The notes under the pieces: generated by a model | Database searches by the model: none | Seen by the model: the letters and a program-made list of their open reading frames with translations, nothing else | What the model was told of the DNA's origin: nothing | In this document: positions 7,293 through 15,220 of the stretch, in pieces | Numbering within the stretch: position 1 is the first letter of the stretch | Layout of the letters: every line of letters starts with the position of its first letter | NCBI GenBank assembly: GCA_904420505.1 | Contig: CAJFVS010000075.1 | Span: 1 to 51,357, forward strand | DNA from: Candidatus Alloruminococcus vanvlietii | GTDB taxonomy: Bacteria; Bacillota; Clostridia; Oscillospirales; Ruminococcaceae | Direction of reading: 5' to 3' | DNA: 51,357 bases | Translations under genes and position numbers: made by a program

Positions 7293-8441
7293 TTAGTTGA
7301 AAAACAAATTGGGGTTGGAGCGCATGTACACGCTTAGCACTAACCCAATGCCAAGGTAAAGCGAAAGCACGGATGACCCGCCAGAGCTGAAAAACGGCAG
7401 CGTGATGCCGATCACCGGCAAAAGCCCCAGGCACATGCCGATGTTGATAACCGTTTGCGAAACAATCATGGCGAATACGCCCACGCATAAGCAAAAGCCC
7501 ATCTTGTCCACCGCGCGCTGGGCGTCGCGCAAAATGCGCACGCAGATAAAAGCAATGAGCGCCAGCGTGGCAATGCAGCCCACAAAACCCAGCGCCTCGC
7601 CGATGAAAGCAAAAATCATATCGTTGCGGATTTCCGGGATGTGTCGGTGTTCGCCGCTGAAAAGCCCAATGCCCCACAGCTGCCCAGAACCTATGGAAAT
7701 GCGCCCCAAAGTTTGCTGGTATTCAATGCCCAAAGGGTCGCTGCCGGGGTTAAACAGCACCAAAATGCGTTTTTTCTGGTCTTCGTTTAAAACAAAAAAC
7801 CACAAAATCGGGCTGGCGGCAATGGCGGCCGAAGCGGCTATGGCAAAATACCGCAGCGACAAGCCCGCCGCAAACATCATAATCACAAAGATGCACAAAA
7901 ACACCAGCGCCGTGCCGTCGTCGCCCTGCAGCACCACCAGCAGGGTGGGAATTGCCCCGTGGACGCACAGCAGCAGGACCGTGGGCAGTTCGTTGACATG
8001 TTCGTGCACATGCGAAAGGTGCAGGGAAAAGGTCATAATAAAGGCAATTTTTAAAATTTCCGCCGGCTGAAACGACATACGGAAAGAACCGATTTGGATC
8101 AATAACCAGGCTTTGTCGTCTACGGTGGGGTCAGGCGAATAGCCGATGAGAAAGGTCAGCAGCATGATGGCAAGCACGGCGGGCACATACAGTTTCCATA
8201 GGCCTACCCAAGTGTGATAATCGATTTTGGACAAAATAAACGCGCCTACCAACCCTATAAAAAGAGATGCCCCTTGCACCAAAATATCGCGCTTGCCGCT
8301 GTTAAAGGAATTGTCCATTGCAAACAAAAGCGTTAAGCTGAACAAGGACGCTGCCAAGCACAAAGCAATTAAAACTTTATCGGTTTGTTTGATGTAGCCA
8401 AAAATAGCTGCCGTTATTTTTTTTATGGTTTTCACCACCAT
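7293..8441 (-). CDS. rodA: SEDS peptidoglycan glycosyltransferase, RodA/FtsW family
   Basis: An integral membrane protein of 382 residues with about ten hydrophobic helices. SEDS proteins polymerise lipid II glycan strands together with a class B penicillin-binding protein. Family marks are QPAEILKIAFI (the conserved Q-P-x-E), the long outer loop ending in IPEIRNDMIFAFIGEALG, whose Asp (about residue 274) is the catalytic position in RodA, and PFFSSGGSS near the C-terminus. RodA is preferred over FtsW because of the elongasome-like PEIRNDMIFA loop, but the split is not certain. The ATG at 8441 is chosen because the upstream in-frame extension is Cys/Arg/Pro-rich and unlike any SEDS N-terminus; the ribosome site there is weak (AAAGAA). 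No partner gene adjoins it. Confidence 0.85.
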   Translation of the reverse strand: MVVKTIKKITAAIFGYIKQTDKVLIALCLAASLFSLTLLFAMDNSFNSGKRDILVQGASLFIGLVGAFILSKIDYHTWVGLWKLYVPAVLAIMLLTFLIGYSPDPTVDDKAWLLIQIGSFRMSFQPAEILKIAFIMTFSLHLSHVHEHVNELPTVLLLCVHGAIPTLLVVLQGDDGTALVFLCIFVIMMFAAGLSLRYFAIAASAAIAASPILWFFVLNEDQKKRILVLFNPGSDPLGIEYQQTLGRISIGSGQLWGIGLFSGEHRHIPEIRNDMIFAFIGEALGFVGCIATLALIAFICVRILRDAQRAVDKMGFCLCVGVFAMIVSQTVINIGMCLGLLPVIGITLPFFSSGGSSVLSLYLGIGLVLSVYMRSNPNLFFN

Positions 8442-8764
8442 TTCTTTTTTTGCAATGCCGCCGCACGCAGTTAAAAAACGCCCGGCATGTTTTATACAAA
8501 GAGGTACAATGTTATTCTGCACTTGCCGCCCCAATGGCCGCCAAAACGGCTGGAAAAAGGCAGCAAGGAAAATTTGCATTTTCGGCCGCGCACCCAGGCA
8601 GGGGAAATGCCCCATGTTGCGCTGGCAGCCGGAAAACATGGCGAGGACGTGCCCGCAAGCCATGCAAATGCGCTGGGTAAAACCCGCGCCAGGGCGTGTG
8701 AAAAAGGGAGGCTGCCTACTGCCAAAATTATATAATGAAACCATGGCGAATTCAAGCAAAAAGC
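8442..8764. other. Gene-free spacer between rodA and fhs
   Basis: Several frames on both strands stay open for 60-140 codons here, but the translations are Cys-, Arg- and Pro-rich, lack ribosome sites and look like no protein family. No strong hairpin, tRNA or riboswitch was recognised. It is most likely a non-coding spacer or decayed sequence. Confidence 0.5.
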
Positions 8765-8793
8765 TTTTAGAAAACAGAAAATTGTGTTATAAT
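8765..8793 (+). promoter_or_regulatory. Probable fhs promoter
   Basis: A perfect -10 TATAAT (8788-8793) lies 43 bases before the fhs start. The -35 region at 17-bp spacing, TTTTAG (8765-8770), is poor, so an activator or extended contacts may be needed. Confidence 0.5.
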
Positions 8794-8836
8794 TTAACCA
8801 AAATTTATCAAACGGTACGAAAGGGGATTTGTGCAG

Positions 8837-10507
8837 ATGTTATCAGATATTGAGATTGCCCAAAAATCAACGATGAAACCCATTACAGAAATTGCGCAGC
8901 AACTGGGGATTGCGCAGGACGAATTGGAACCATATGGCCGCTTTAAAGCAAAAATTTCGCAAAAAGCGATTGACCGTTTACAAAATACACCCGATGGCAA
9001 ACTCATTTTGGTTACCGCTATCAACCCCACCCCTGCGGGCGAGGGCAAAACCACTACCACCGTTGGCTTGGGCCAGGCGATGAGCCGTTTGGGCTACAAA
9101 GCCATGATTGCCCTGCGCGAACCCTCTTTAGGGCCGGTATTTGGCATTAAAGGCGGCGCAGCCGGCGGCGGTTATGCACAGGTGGTGCCGATGGAGGACA
9201 TCAACCTGCATTTTACCGGCGATATGCACGCCATTACCAGCGCCAATAATTTGTTGTGCGCTTGTATCGACAACCACCTGCAGCAGGGCAACGCTTTGAA
9301 CATTGACCCCAGAAGGATTCTGTTCAAACGCTGCATGGACATGAACGACCGCGCTTTGCGCAACATTGTGGTAGGCATGGGCGGCCCGGCAAACGGCGTT
9401 GTTAGGGAAGACAGCTTTATGATTACCGTTGCCAGTGAAATTATGGCCATTTTGTGCCTAGCCGAAGATTTAGAGGATTTAAAAGAAAGGCTTGGCAATA
9501 TTTTAATCGCCTACACATATGACAAAAAACCTGTGTTTGCCAAAGAGCTTGGCGTGCAGGGGGCGATGTGCGCGCTGTTAAAAGAAGCGATTAACCCCAA
9601 CCTGGTGCAAACGCTGGAAAACACCCCCGCGCTTATCCACGGCGGGCCGTTTGCCAACATTGCGCACGGCTGCAACTCGGTGCGCGCCACCAAATTCGGC
9701 TTAAAGCTGGCCGATTACCTCATCACCGAGGCGGGCTTCGGCTCCGATTTGGGCGCGGAAAAATTCTTTGACATCAAATGCCGCTATGCCGGCTTAAAAC
9801 CCAGCTGCGTAGTGCTGGTGGCTACCATCCGCGCGCTGAAATACAACGCGGGCGTGCCCAAAACCGAAACCGGCACCCCCAATGTGGAAGCTTTGAAAAA
9901 CGGCCTGTGCAACCTGGACGCCCATGTGCAGAACATGAAAAAATTCGGCGTGCCGGTGGTGGTGGGCATCAACCGTTTTGCCTCCGATTCGGATGAGGAA
10001 ATTGCGGTGCTTTCTTCTTACTGCAAGGAAAACGACGTGGAATTTGCCCTTTCGGAAGTGTTTGCCAAAGGCGGCGAAGGCGGCGAGGAACTGGCCAAAA
10101 AGGTCATCAAAACCATAGAAGAAAAAGAAAGCCGTTTTGCACCTTTGTATGATGAAAAACTGCCCATTGCCCAAAAAATTGAAACCATCGCCACCCAGAT
10201 TTACGGGGCGGACGGCGTGGATTACCTGCCGGCGGCCAAAAAATCCATCCAGCAGATTGAAGAACTGGGGCTTGATAAAATGCCGGTTTGCATAGCCAAA
10301 ACCCAGTACTCGCTTTCGGATAACCCGGCTTTGCTTGGGCGCCCCAAGGGCTTTAAAATCACGGTAAAAGATGTGCGCGTATCCAACGGCGCCGGGTTTA
10401 TTGTGGCGCTGGCAGGCGATATTATGACCATGCCGGGCTTGCCCAAAGTGCCTTCTGCCTGCAAGATTGACATTGACAAGCAAGGCACCATTACAGGGCT
10501 GTTCTAA
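8837..10507 (+). CDS. fhs: Formate-tetrahydrofolate ligase
   Basis: A 556-residue enzyme, the family's usual length, that makes 10-formyltetrahydrofolate from formate, THF and ATP in the cytoplasm. It is the entry step of the methyl branch of acetogenesis and supplies one-carbon units for purine synthesis. The P-loop is [39 protein letters not shown] and [13 protein letters not shown]-type segments are hallmark stretches. The start is the ATG at 8837, 9 bases after AAAGGGGA; a GTG at 8831 is too close to it. The stop codon overlaps the tsaE start by one base (TAATG), so the run from fhs to upp is probably one operon. Confidence 0.97.
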   Translation: MLSDIEIAQKSTMKPITEIAQQLGIAQDELEPYGRFKAKISQKAIDRLQNTPDGKLILVTAINPTPAGEGKTTTTVGLGQAMSRLGYKAMIALREPSLGPVFGIKGGAAGGGYAQVVPMEDINLHFTGDMHAITSANNLLCACIDNHLQQGNALNIDPRRILFKRCMDMNDRALRNIVVGMGGPANGVVREDSFMITVASEIMAILCLAEDLEDLKERLGNILIAYTYDKKPVFAKELGVQGAMCALLKEAINPNLVQTLENTPALIHGGPFANIAHGCNSVRATKFGLKLADYLITEAGFGSDLGAEKFFDIKCRYAGLKPSCVVLVATIRALKYNAGVPKTETGTPNVEALKNGLCNLDAHVQNMKKFGVPVVVGINRFASDSDEEIAVLSSYCKENDVEFALSEVFAKGGEGGEELAKKVIKTIEEKESRFAPLYDEKLPIAQKIETIATQIYGADGVDYLPAAKKSIQQIEELGLDKMPVCIAKTQYSLSDNPALLGRPKGFKITVKDVRVSNGAGFIVALAGDIMTMPGLPKVPSACKIDIDKQGTITGLF

Positions 10508-10941
10508 TGGAAAAACGCATTTACCACACCCAATGCGAAAGGGAAACCGAGCAGGTGGCCCAACAGCTGGCGCCCCATTTAAAAGGCGGGGATGTTTTGG
10601 CGTTTTTGGGCCCCATGGGCATGGGCAAAACCGCTTTTGTGCGCGGGCTTGCCAAAGGGCTTTGTGTAAAAGGCGAGGTGATGAGCCCGACGTTTGCCAT
10701 TGTAAACGTGTACGAGGGCACGCCCAATTTGTGCCATTTTGATATGTACCGCGTATCCACTTTTGACGAATTGTATTCCACCGGCTTTTTTGATTATATG
10801 AACCCGGAAAATATTCTGGCCATTGAATGGAGCGAAAACATTCTGGGTGCATTGCCCAAAGAAACCATTTTTGTAAAAATTGACCCGGGCGAGGGCGAAA
10901 ACGAGCGGGTTATCACCATAGGGGAGGAGGCGCCGGATTGA
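10507..10941 (+). CDS. tsaE: tRNA threonylcarbamoyladenosine biosynthesis ATPase TsaE
   Basis: A 144-residue P-loop protein. The Walker A stretch is GPMGMGKT (35-42), followed by SPTFAIVNVYEG and the HFDMYR motif typical of the YjeE/TsaE family. TsaE is the ATPase of the TsaB-TsaD-TsaE complex that places threonylcarbamoyl on A37 of ANN-decoding tRNAs. The gene starts inside the fhs stop codon and its own end overlaps the tsaB start, so translation is likely coupled. TsaD is not in the neighbourhood. Confidence 0.95.
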   Translation: MEKRIYHTQCERETEQVAQQLAPHLKGGDVLAFLGPMGMGKTAFVRGLAKGLCVKGEVMSPTFAIVNVYEGTPNLCHFDMYRVSTFDELYSTGFFDYMNPENILAIEWSENILGALPKETIFVKIDPGEGENERVITIGEEAPD

Positions 10942-11630
10942 AAATTTTGGGTTTGGATACCTCCTCGGTGGCGGGTTCCTGCGCGCTGTATGAAGACGGC
11001 AAAATTTTAGGCGAGTTTTACATCAATACCCATCTTACCCATTCGCAGACAATGCTGCCAATGGTGCAGGCGCTGCTTGCGCAATGCAATGTAGCGCTGG
11101 ACGATATTGGCTGCGTGGCGGTGACAACCGGCCCGGGCTCGTTTACCGGGGTGCGCATCGGCATTGCGGCGGTAAAGGGGCTGTGCCAGGGGGCCGGCAT
11201 ACCTTGCAGGGGCGTTTCCACGCTGGAAGCGCTGGCGTACAATTTACAAGGGATAGAAGGCTATATCGTCCCTGTGCTGGACGCCAGGTGCCAGCAGGTG
11301 TACACCGCTTTGTTCTACAGCGATGGGGAGTCTATCCGGCGCGTAGAACCCGACGCGGCCATGAGCGTGGCGCAGCGCGCGGATTTGCTTATGCCTTTGC
11401 AGGGAAAAATTTACCTGGTAGGGGACGGCGCGCCCCTTTTGCAAAGCGCCTGCGGGCAAAAGCAGGTGCACCTTGCAAACGAACAAACGCGCTTTGGCCA
11501 TGCTTCAGGCGTGTGCTTTGCCGCGGCAAATGCACCGGATATGGATGCAAAAGCATTAAGCCCGCAATACCTGCGTTTGCCGCAGGCACAGCGGGAGTTA
11601 TTAAAAAAGCAGCAGCAAAAGGAGAAATGA
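10938..11630 (+). CDS. tsaB: tRNA threonylcarbamoyladenosine biosynthesis protein TsaB
   Basis: A 230-residue ASKHA-fold protein beginning MKILGLDTSS, with the family motif TTGPGSFTGVRIGIAAVKGL at about residues 62-81. TsaB is the scaffold partner of TsaD in t6A synthesis. The start is a TTG at 10938 that overlaps the tsaE stop (TTGA); GGGGAGGAGG just upstream supports it. RimI and TsaD, the usual followers, are missing and rpiB comes next. Confidence 0.94.
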   Translation: MKILGLDTSSVAGSCALYEDGKILGEFYINTHLTHSQTMLPMVQALLAQCNVALDDIGCVAVTTGPGSFTGVRIGIAAVKGLCQGAGIPCRGVSTLEALAYNLQGIEGYIVPVLDARCQQVYTALFYSDGESIRRVEPDAAMSVAQRADLLMPLQGKIYLVGDGAPLLQSACGQKQVHLANEQTRFGHASGVCFAAANAPDMDAKALSPQYLRLPQAQRELLKKQQQKEK

Positions 11631-11633
11631 AAG

Positions 11634-12080
11634 ATGTTGGCAATTGGTAGCGACCACGGCGGCTTTGAACTGAAAGAACAAATCAAAGCCTGGCTGGATG
11701 AACAGCATATCGAATACAAGGATTTTGGCATTTATGAAAATGTTTCCACCGACTATGCGCTTATCGGCAAAAAAGTTGGGTATGCGGTGGCAAAAGGCGA
11801 ATGCGAAAAAGGCATTTTAATCTGCGGCACCGGCATTGGCATTTCCATGGCGGCCAATAAGGTAAACGGCGTGCGTGCGGCATGCTGTTCGGATTATTTC
11901 AGCGCCAAATACACACGTCTGCACAACGATGCAAACATTTTGTGCATGGGCGGTCGGGTAGTTGGCCCGGGCACGGCTATTGAGCTGGTGGATGTATTTT
12001 TGCATACGGCCTTTGAAGGGGGAAGGCACCAGCGCAGGATTGACCAGCTGACGGAGATTGAAAACGAACAAAAAAAATAG
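11634..12080 (+). CDS. rpiB: Ribose-5-phosphate isomerase B
   Basis: A 148-residue RpiB/LacA-family isomerase interconverting ribulose 5-phosphate and ribose 5-phosphate. Hallmarks are [13 protein letters not shown] at the N-terminus, the catalytic Cys64 in [14 protein letters not shown], and [14 protein letters not shown]. The gene follows tsaB by 3 bases and precedes upp by 11. Making ribose phosphate next to a PRPP-consuming enzyme is metabolically sensible and the rpiB-upp pair is common in Clostridia. AGGAG lies 9 bases before the ATG. Confidence 0.95.
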   Translation: MLAIGSDHGGFELKEQIKAWLDEQHIEYKDFGIYENVSTDYALIGKKVGYAVAKGECEKGILICGTGIGISMAANKVNGVRAACCSDYFSAKYTRLHNDANILCMGGRVVGPGTAIELVDVFLHTAFEGGRHQRRIDQLTEIENEQKK

Positions 12081-12091
12081 GGGGAAGTACA

Positions 12092-12721
12092 ATGACAAAA
12101 CCAGCAATTATGGACCATCCGCTTATTCAGCATAAAATTTCGCTTTTGCGGGATAAAAACACCGGTTCAAAAGAATTTCGGGAATTGGTAACCGAAATTG
12201 CCATGTTGATGTGTTACGAAGCCACCCGCGATTTGCCCTTAAAAGAAATTGAGATTGAAACACCGGTGGCCATTGCCAAAACCCGGGTGATTTCCGGGCG
12301 CAAATTGGCGTTTGTACCGATTTTGCGCGCAGGCCTTGGCATGGTGGACGGCATGCTCAACCTGGTGCCGGCTGCCAAAGTAGGGCATATCGGCCTGTAC
12401 CGCGACCCTGAGACCCATCTGCCGGTGGAATATTACTGCAAGCTGCCTTCGGATATTGCCGAGCGCGATGTGATTGTGTTAGACCCCATGCTGGCAACCG
12501 GCGGTTCGGCAGTGGATGCGATTGATATCATCAAAAGAAAGGGCGCCAAAAATATCAAATTTATGTGCATCATTGCGGCCCCCGAGGGTTTGGAAGCATT
12601 AACCAAGGCCCATCCGGATGTTGCGGTGTACTGCGGCGTGCTGGACGACCATTTGAATGAAAACAAATACATTGTCCCCGGCCTGGGTGACGCAGGCGAC
12701 CGCATTTTTGGCACAAGATAA
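12092..12721 (+). CDS. upp: Uracil phosphoribosyltransferase
   Basis: A 209-residue enzyme, exactly the usual length, converting uracil and PRPP to UMP in pyrimidine salvage. The PRPP loop is [10 protein letters not shown] (131-140), preceded by [12 protein letters not shown]; the C-terminus [17 protein letters not shown] binds uracil. GGGGGAAG precedes the ATG. It is the last gene of the fhs-tsaE-tsaB-rpiB-upp run; the next clear terminator is about 300 bases downstream after the hairpin array. Confidence 0.97.
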   Translation: MTKPAIMDHPLIQHKISLLRDKNTGSKEFRELVTEIAMLMCYEATRDLPLKEIEIETPVAIAKTRVISGRKLAFVPILRAGLGMVDGMLNLVPAAKVGHIGLYRDPETHLPVEYYCKLPSDIAERDVIVLDPMLATGGSAVDAIDIIKRKGAKNIKFMCIIAAPEGLEALTKAHPDVAVYCGVLDDHLNENKYIVPGLGDAGDRIFGTR

Positions 12722-13027
12722 TGCGGTGCTGTCCACGACTGACGGCCCAAATTTGCAATTTGGCTGCCGGAAGGGGTACAGCGGAAATCTGTGATTTGGG
12801 CAACTCCCTCTTGCGGTGCCATCCCAATCTGTGGTTTGGCAAATGGTGCCCACGTACAGGCGGCCCGCGAACATAAAAGAGCAGTTGCCGCGTACTGTAG
12901 CGGTGTCCCAAAGCAGTAAACTGCTTTTGACCGCTGCGCCAACCCCGCTTACACTGTATCCATCACCGGCGGCGTTTGGCGGCGCAGCCCGAATAAGACC
13001 CGCAGGAGGACACTATTAAAACAAAAA
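12722..13027. repeat. Array of four imperfect hairpin units after upp
   Basis: Four related units each open with GCGG or GCGGTG (12723, 12781, 12813, 12900) and carry a short palindrome ending in a TTTGG- or TTT-like arm. The palindromes are CCAAATT-TGC-AATTTGG (12747-12763), AAATC-TGT-GATTT (12785-12797), CCAA/TTGG (12824-12839) and AAAGCAGT-AA-ACTGCTTT (12910-12927). The last is enclosed by GCGGT/ACCGC (12900-12934). The inner arms differ but the frame is kept, a pattern suggesting conserved RNA or DNA structure rather than coding. Minus-strand frames are open but have no ribosome site or known family. Confidence 0.5.
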
Positions 13028-13064
13028 CGGCTTGGCAATACCGTTTGCCAGGCCGCTTTTTTAT
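13028..13064 (+). terminator. Rho-independent terminator of the fhs-upp unit
   Basis: CGGCTTGGCA (13028-13037) pairs with TGCCAGGCCG (13046-13055) with one G-U pair and is followed by CTTTTTTATTT. It abuts the stop codon of the convergent RHH gene. Confidence 0.85.
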
Positions 13065-13226
13065 TTATTCTTCCAGGTTTTCCAAGGCGTATTCAATGCA
13101 CTGCACCACCAGTTTGTTTAACGAAATGTTCTTTTCGTTGCAGATGGCCTCCATTTGGTCGACCAATTCTTTCTTAAGGCGAAATGTTTTGTTGATATAT
13201 TCCTCTTTTTCGATGCGAAATGCCAT
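13065..13226 (-). CDS. Small ribbon-helix-helix (Arc/MetJ-type) DNA-binding protein
   Basis: A 53-residue protein beginning MAFRIEKEEYINKTFRL. The short strand INKTFRL is followed by two helices, KKELVDQMEAICNEKN and SLNKLVVQCIEYALENL, linked by NIS: the pattern of a minimal ribbon-helix-helix repressor, which works as a dimer with the strand in the DNA major groove. A strong ribosome site, GAGGTGAGGTGATAGG, lies just before the ATG. It is transcribed away from the zinc-ribbon gene, and the 125-base spacer between them carries inverted repeats with AAGTGT/ACACTT arms. Autoregulation, and control of the zinc-ribbon gene, is inferred. It resembles antitoxin-type RHH proteins in size, but no toxin gene is adjacent. 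Confidence 0.85.
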   Translation of the reverse strand: MAFRIEKEEYINKTFRLKKELVDQMEAICNEKNISLNKLVVQCIEYALENLEE

Positions 13227-13245
13227 TTCCTATCACCTCACCTCT

Positions 13246-13251
13246 ATTTTA
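13246..13251 (-). promoter_or_regulatory. Probable -10 box of the RHH gene
   Basis: Reads TAAAAT on the minus strand, 20 bases before the RHH start codon, and is the mirror image of the plus-strand -10 at 13324-13329 (CTATTTTAG versus CTAAAATAG). No good -35 was found at 17-bp spacing (TATAAG). Confidence 0.45.
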
Positions 13252-13273
13252 GGTAAAAATAGCACGAACTTAT

Positions 13274-13318
13274 ACACTTAAAAAACAGTGTTATTTACAC
13301 TTGAAAATTAAGTGTAAA
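13274..13318. promoter_or_regulatory. Operator region of the divergent RHH/zinc-ribbon pair
   Basis: TTTACACTT, 7 bases, AAGTGTAAA (13294-13318) is a perfect 9-bp inverted repeat. A second, weaker pair, ACACT (13274-13278) with AGTGT (13287-13291), lies next to it. So ACACT/AGTGT half-sites occur four times in 45 bp, as expected for cooperative binding of RHH dimers. The strong palindrome covers the -35 box of the zinc-ribbon promoter. Confidence 0.7.
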
Positions 13319-13329
13319 TCGTCTAAAAT
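13301..13329 (+). promoter_or_regulatory. Promoter of the zinc-ribbon gene
   Basis: TTGAAA (13301-13306) and TAAAAT (13324-13329) at exactly 17-bp spacing, 22 bases before the TTG start codon. The -35 box lies inside the operator palindrome, so repression by steric block is likely. Confidence 0.75.
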
Positions 13330-13351
13330 AGGGGATAAGAGGTGAAAACGC

Positions 13352-13552
13352 TTGGAACCAAAACAAATTTGCCCATGCTGCCACAGGTCGCAGATACAAG
13401 TGATGATTCAAACGGTGCCACATCCGCTGGTAAGCGGGGTAGTAGGGCTTTTGGGCGGCATTAGCCAGCAAATTGCCCAATACCAGTGCGTATACTGCAA
13501 GCATGTGTTAAAGCGTGTGGTTTTGCCTCCTAACAGCGTGCAGATAAAATAA
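13352..13552 (+). CDS. Small zinc-ribbon protein of unknown function
   Basis: A 66-residue protein with two CxxC knuckles, Cys7-Cys10 (CPCC) and Cys46-Cys49 (CVYC), a likely zinc-binding ribbon. Between them is a Gly- and Val-rich stretch, VSGVVGLLGGISQQ, that could be a short membrane-seeking helix or a hydrophobic dimer face. The start is a TTG at 13352 with AGAGGTGA seven bases upstream; no in-frame ATG would keep the first CxxC. It is divergent from the RHH gene and shares its control region. No family name is recognised. A role as metal-responsive partner or small inner-membrane protein is speculation. Confidence 0.75.
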   Translation: MEPKQICPCCHRSQIQVMIQTVPHPLVSGVVGLLGGISQQIAQYQCVYCKHVLKRVVLPPNSVQIK

Positions 13553-13577
13553 AAAAACCGCCCATGCTGCAGGGCGG
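13551..13577 (-). terminator. Minus-strand terminator of tmcAL
   Basis: CCGCCC (13558-13563) pairs with GGGCGG (13572-13577); on the minus strand the stem is followed by seven T. It lies 240 bases past the tmcAL stop and just beyond the convergent zinc-ribbon gene. Confidence 0.7.
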
Positions 13578-13817
13578 AAATAGCCATCTTTGGGGGACAG
13601 GCCTGCTGGGCTTGTCCCTTCTTGGCTTGCAGGGCGCTTTCTTTTATGCGCCGGATAAAAACCGTTAGCAAAACACAAACTGCGCGCTGTATAAAGCCCG
13701 GCACACCGGCGCCTTTTACAAAGGCCCTATGTCCAAAAACATCGTATTAGGGCATGCCAAAGGTTTTTCCTAAAAAGAAACGCATTTTGGGGAAAAAGCG
13801 GGGATTTATCCAAAAAC
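13578..13817. other. Spacer downstream of tmcAL and the zinc-ribbon gene
   Basis: One clear hairpin is seen: GGGACA, G, GCC, 5-base loop, GGC, T, TGTCCC (13594-13618), followed on the plus strand by TTCTT. It could be a weak terminator for the zinc-ribbon gene. Nothing else is recognised and no supported gene is present. Confidence 0.4.
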
Positions 13818-15014
13818 TTAGGCAAGAATCAACGCATCGTCTTTAAAATCCTGCCCGCGCGCGCAATTGGCATGGGTGGCCATGTAGTAAATATCCGCGG
13901 CAAAGCTTTCCTGCCGGGCAAAATAAGCGGCAACGGCTGAAATTTTTTGCGCTTGCGCTAAATGCATCACCACCGGGGCTACACAAGCGGTTTTCATTTG
14001 GCGCAAAACCTCCCGCCCGGCGCCGGTTGCCCCTAACACACGCAGGTAGGGGGGGAAGAGACTTGTATCTTCTTTTTGCAATTTTAAAAGGGCGGCCAAC
14101 GCAATGCGCCTTAAGCGCGCCATCGAATACCGCTTTGTTTTGGCCAAAGCGAAAAATTCCTCCAGATTGGTAGCCTGCCCGGCGGCTTGGTACAAGCGGT
14201 TTTGCAGCCCTTCGGAAATATCCGGAAGCTCTGAAAAATCCTGCTGCTGCATGCAGCGCAGCGCGTAAAACAACGGCACATCCAGCGCAAGGGGGGAAAA
14301 CCACTCGCCTTTTTCCAGCAAGGGAAGGTATTGTTCCCAAGCGCTTTGCGGTACATATTTGGCGGCCTGCGCATGCTCGCCTGCGGCCATTTTTTGCCGG
14401 ATAAACGAAGCCGAAGCGATGTTTTGGCAGGGGGTAAGGCTATCGTGCCCAACATGCCGGCGCTTGAAAGCAAGCGGGGTTATCGGGCTGTTTAAACGTT
14501 TCAGCCATTTTATATATTCCACCCCCAAAATGGCATTGGGCAAGCGCAAAAGGGCGGCTTCTTTTTCGCCCAGGCAGGCGCGCACGGCTTCTTCGCGGGC
14601 CTGTGCAAAGGGCATGCCGGTTTTTAAATTGCCGGCCAAATGCTGCTGCCAGGCAGGGGTATCCAGCACCTGGACGATACGCCCCAGCACGGACAAATCA
14701 TCGGTTTCGCAGCCAAAGCACAAGGCATCCACACAACCCATCTGGTGCAGGATGGACACCCCGCCTTTTGCAAAGGTTTCCGCCCCGGCAACGCAGTAGC
14801 TCACCGGAAGCTCCAGCACCAAATCCACGCCGTTTAACAAAGCGGCATGGGCGCGCGCCCATTTGGAAAGAATAGCGCCTTCCCCCCGCTGGACAAAATG
14901 CCCGCTCATCACCGCCACAATATGGGTATACCCCTGCTGGCGCAAAAAATCCGCCTGCAGGCGGTGCCCGTTGTGAAAGGGGTTGTATTCGGCAATAATT
15001 CCGGCAATTTTCAT
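13818..15014 (-). CDS. tmcAL: tRNA(Met) cytidine acetate ligase (YlbM family)
   Basis: A 398-residue nucleotidyltransferase-fold enzyme. In Bacillus the family uses ATP and acetate to make N4-acetylcytidine at the wobble base of elongator tRNA-Met. The nucleotide-binding motif is seen at the start, IIAEYNPFHNGH (His14, His17), then VAVMSGHFVQRGE, LPVSYCVAGAE and, in the C-terminal half, the tRNA-binding helical part. The ATG at 15014 has AGGAGG before it on the minus strand; an upstream in-frame extension lacks family features. It is divergent from acetate kinase, 206 bases away. Confidence 0.93.
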   Translation of the reverse strand: MKIAGIIAEYNPFHNGHRLQADFLRQQGYTHIVAVMSGHFVQRGEGAILSKWARAHAALLNGVDLVLELPVSYCVAGAETFAKGGVSILHQMGCVDALCFGCETDDLSVLGRIVQVLDTPAWQQHLAGNLKTGMPFAQAREEAVRACLGEKEAALLRLPNAILGVEYIKWLKRLNSPITPLAFKRRHVGHDSLTPCQNIASASFIRQKMAAGEHAQAAKYVPQSAWEQYLPLLEKGEWFSPLALDVPLFYALRCMQQQDFSELPDISEGLQNRLYQAAGQATNLEEFFALAKTKRYSMARLRRIALAALLKLQKEDTSLFPPYLRVLGATGAGREVLRQMKTACVAPVVMHLAQAQKISAVAAYFARQESFAADIYYMATHANCARGQDFKDDALILA

Positions 15015-15140
15015 AAGGCGCCCTCCTGTTTGTAGGGTTTCATTTGTACATTTGCAGGCGTTTTGCCCCAAAAGGGGCTTATAACCGGCACAGCAAAATA
15101 AACGGGGGTTTGTAAAATGCAATGGCAAAAACAAAAACCA

Positions 15141-15169
15141 TTGAAATTTTTTGTTATATGTACTAATAT
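15141..15169 (+). promoter_or_regulatory. Promoter of ackA
   Basis: TTGAAA (15141-15146) and TAATAT (15164-15169) at 17-bp spacing, with a leader of about 45 bases before the ackA start. Confidence 0.75.
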
Positions 15170-15220
15170 AGTAAATAGTGACAAAAAGGTCAAGAATGTC
15201 AAAATCATTGGAGGTAGGGT

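Noticed and set aside
8442-8759. N-terminal extension of RodA to 8759
   Set aside because: The extra 106 residues are Cys-, Pro- and Arg-rich and unlike SEDS proteins; the family N-terminus starts at 8441.
8765-8836. Folate-type or other riboswitch before fhs
   Set aside because: The leader is only about 40 bases and no aptamer-like fold is visible.
12433-12942. A 169-codon minus-strand frame over the end of upp and the hairpin array
   Set aside because: No ribosome site and half of it is opposite upp; the hairpin pattern explains the region better.
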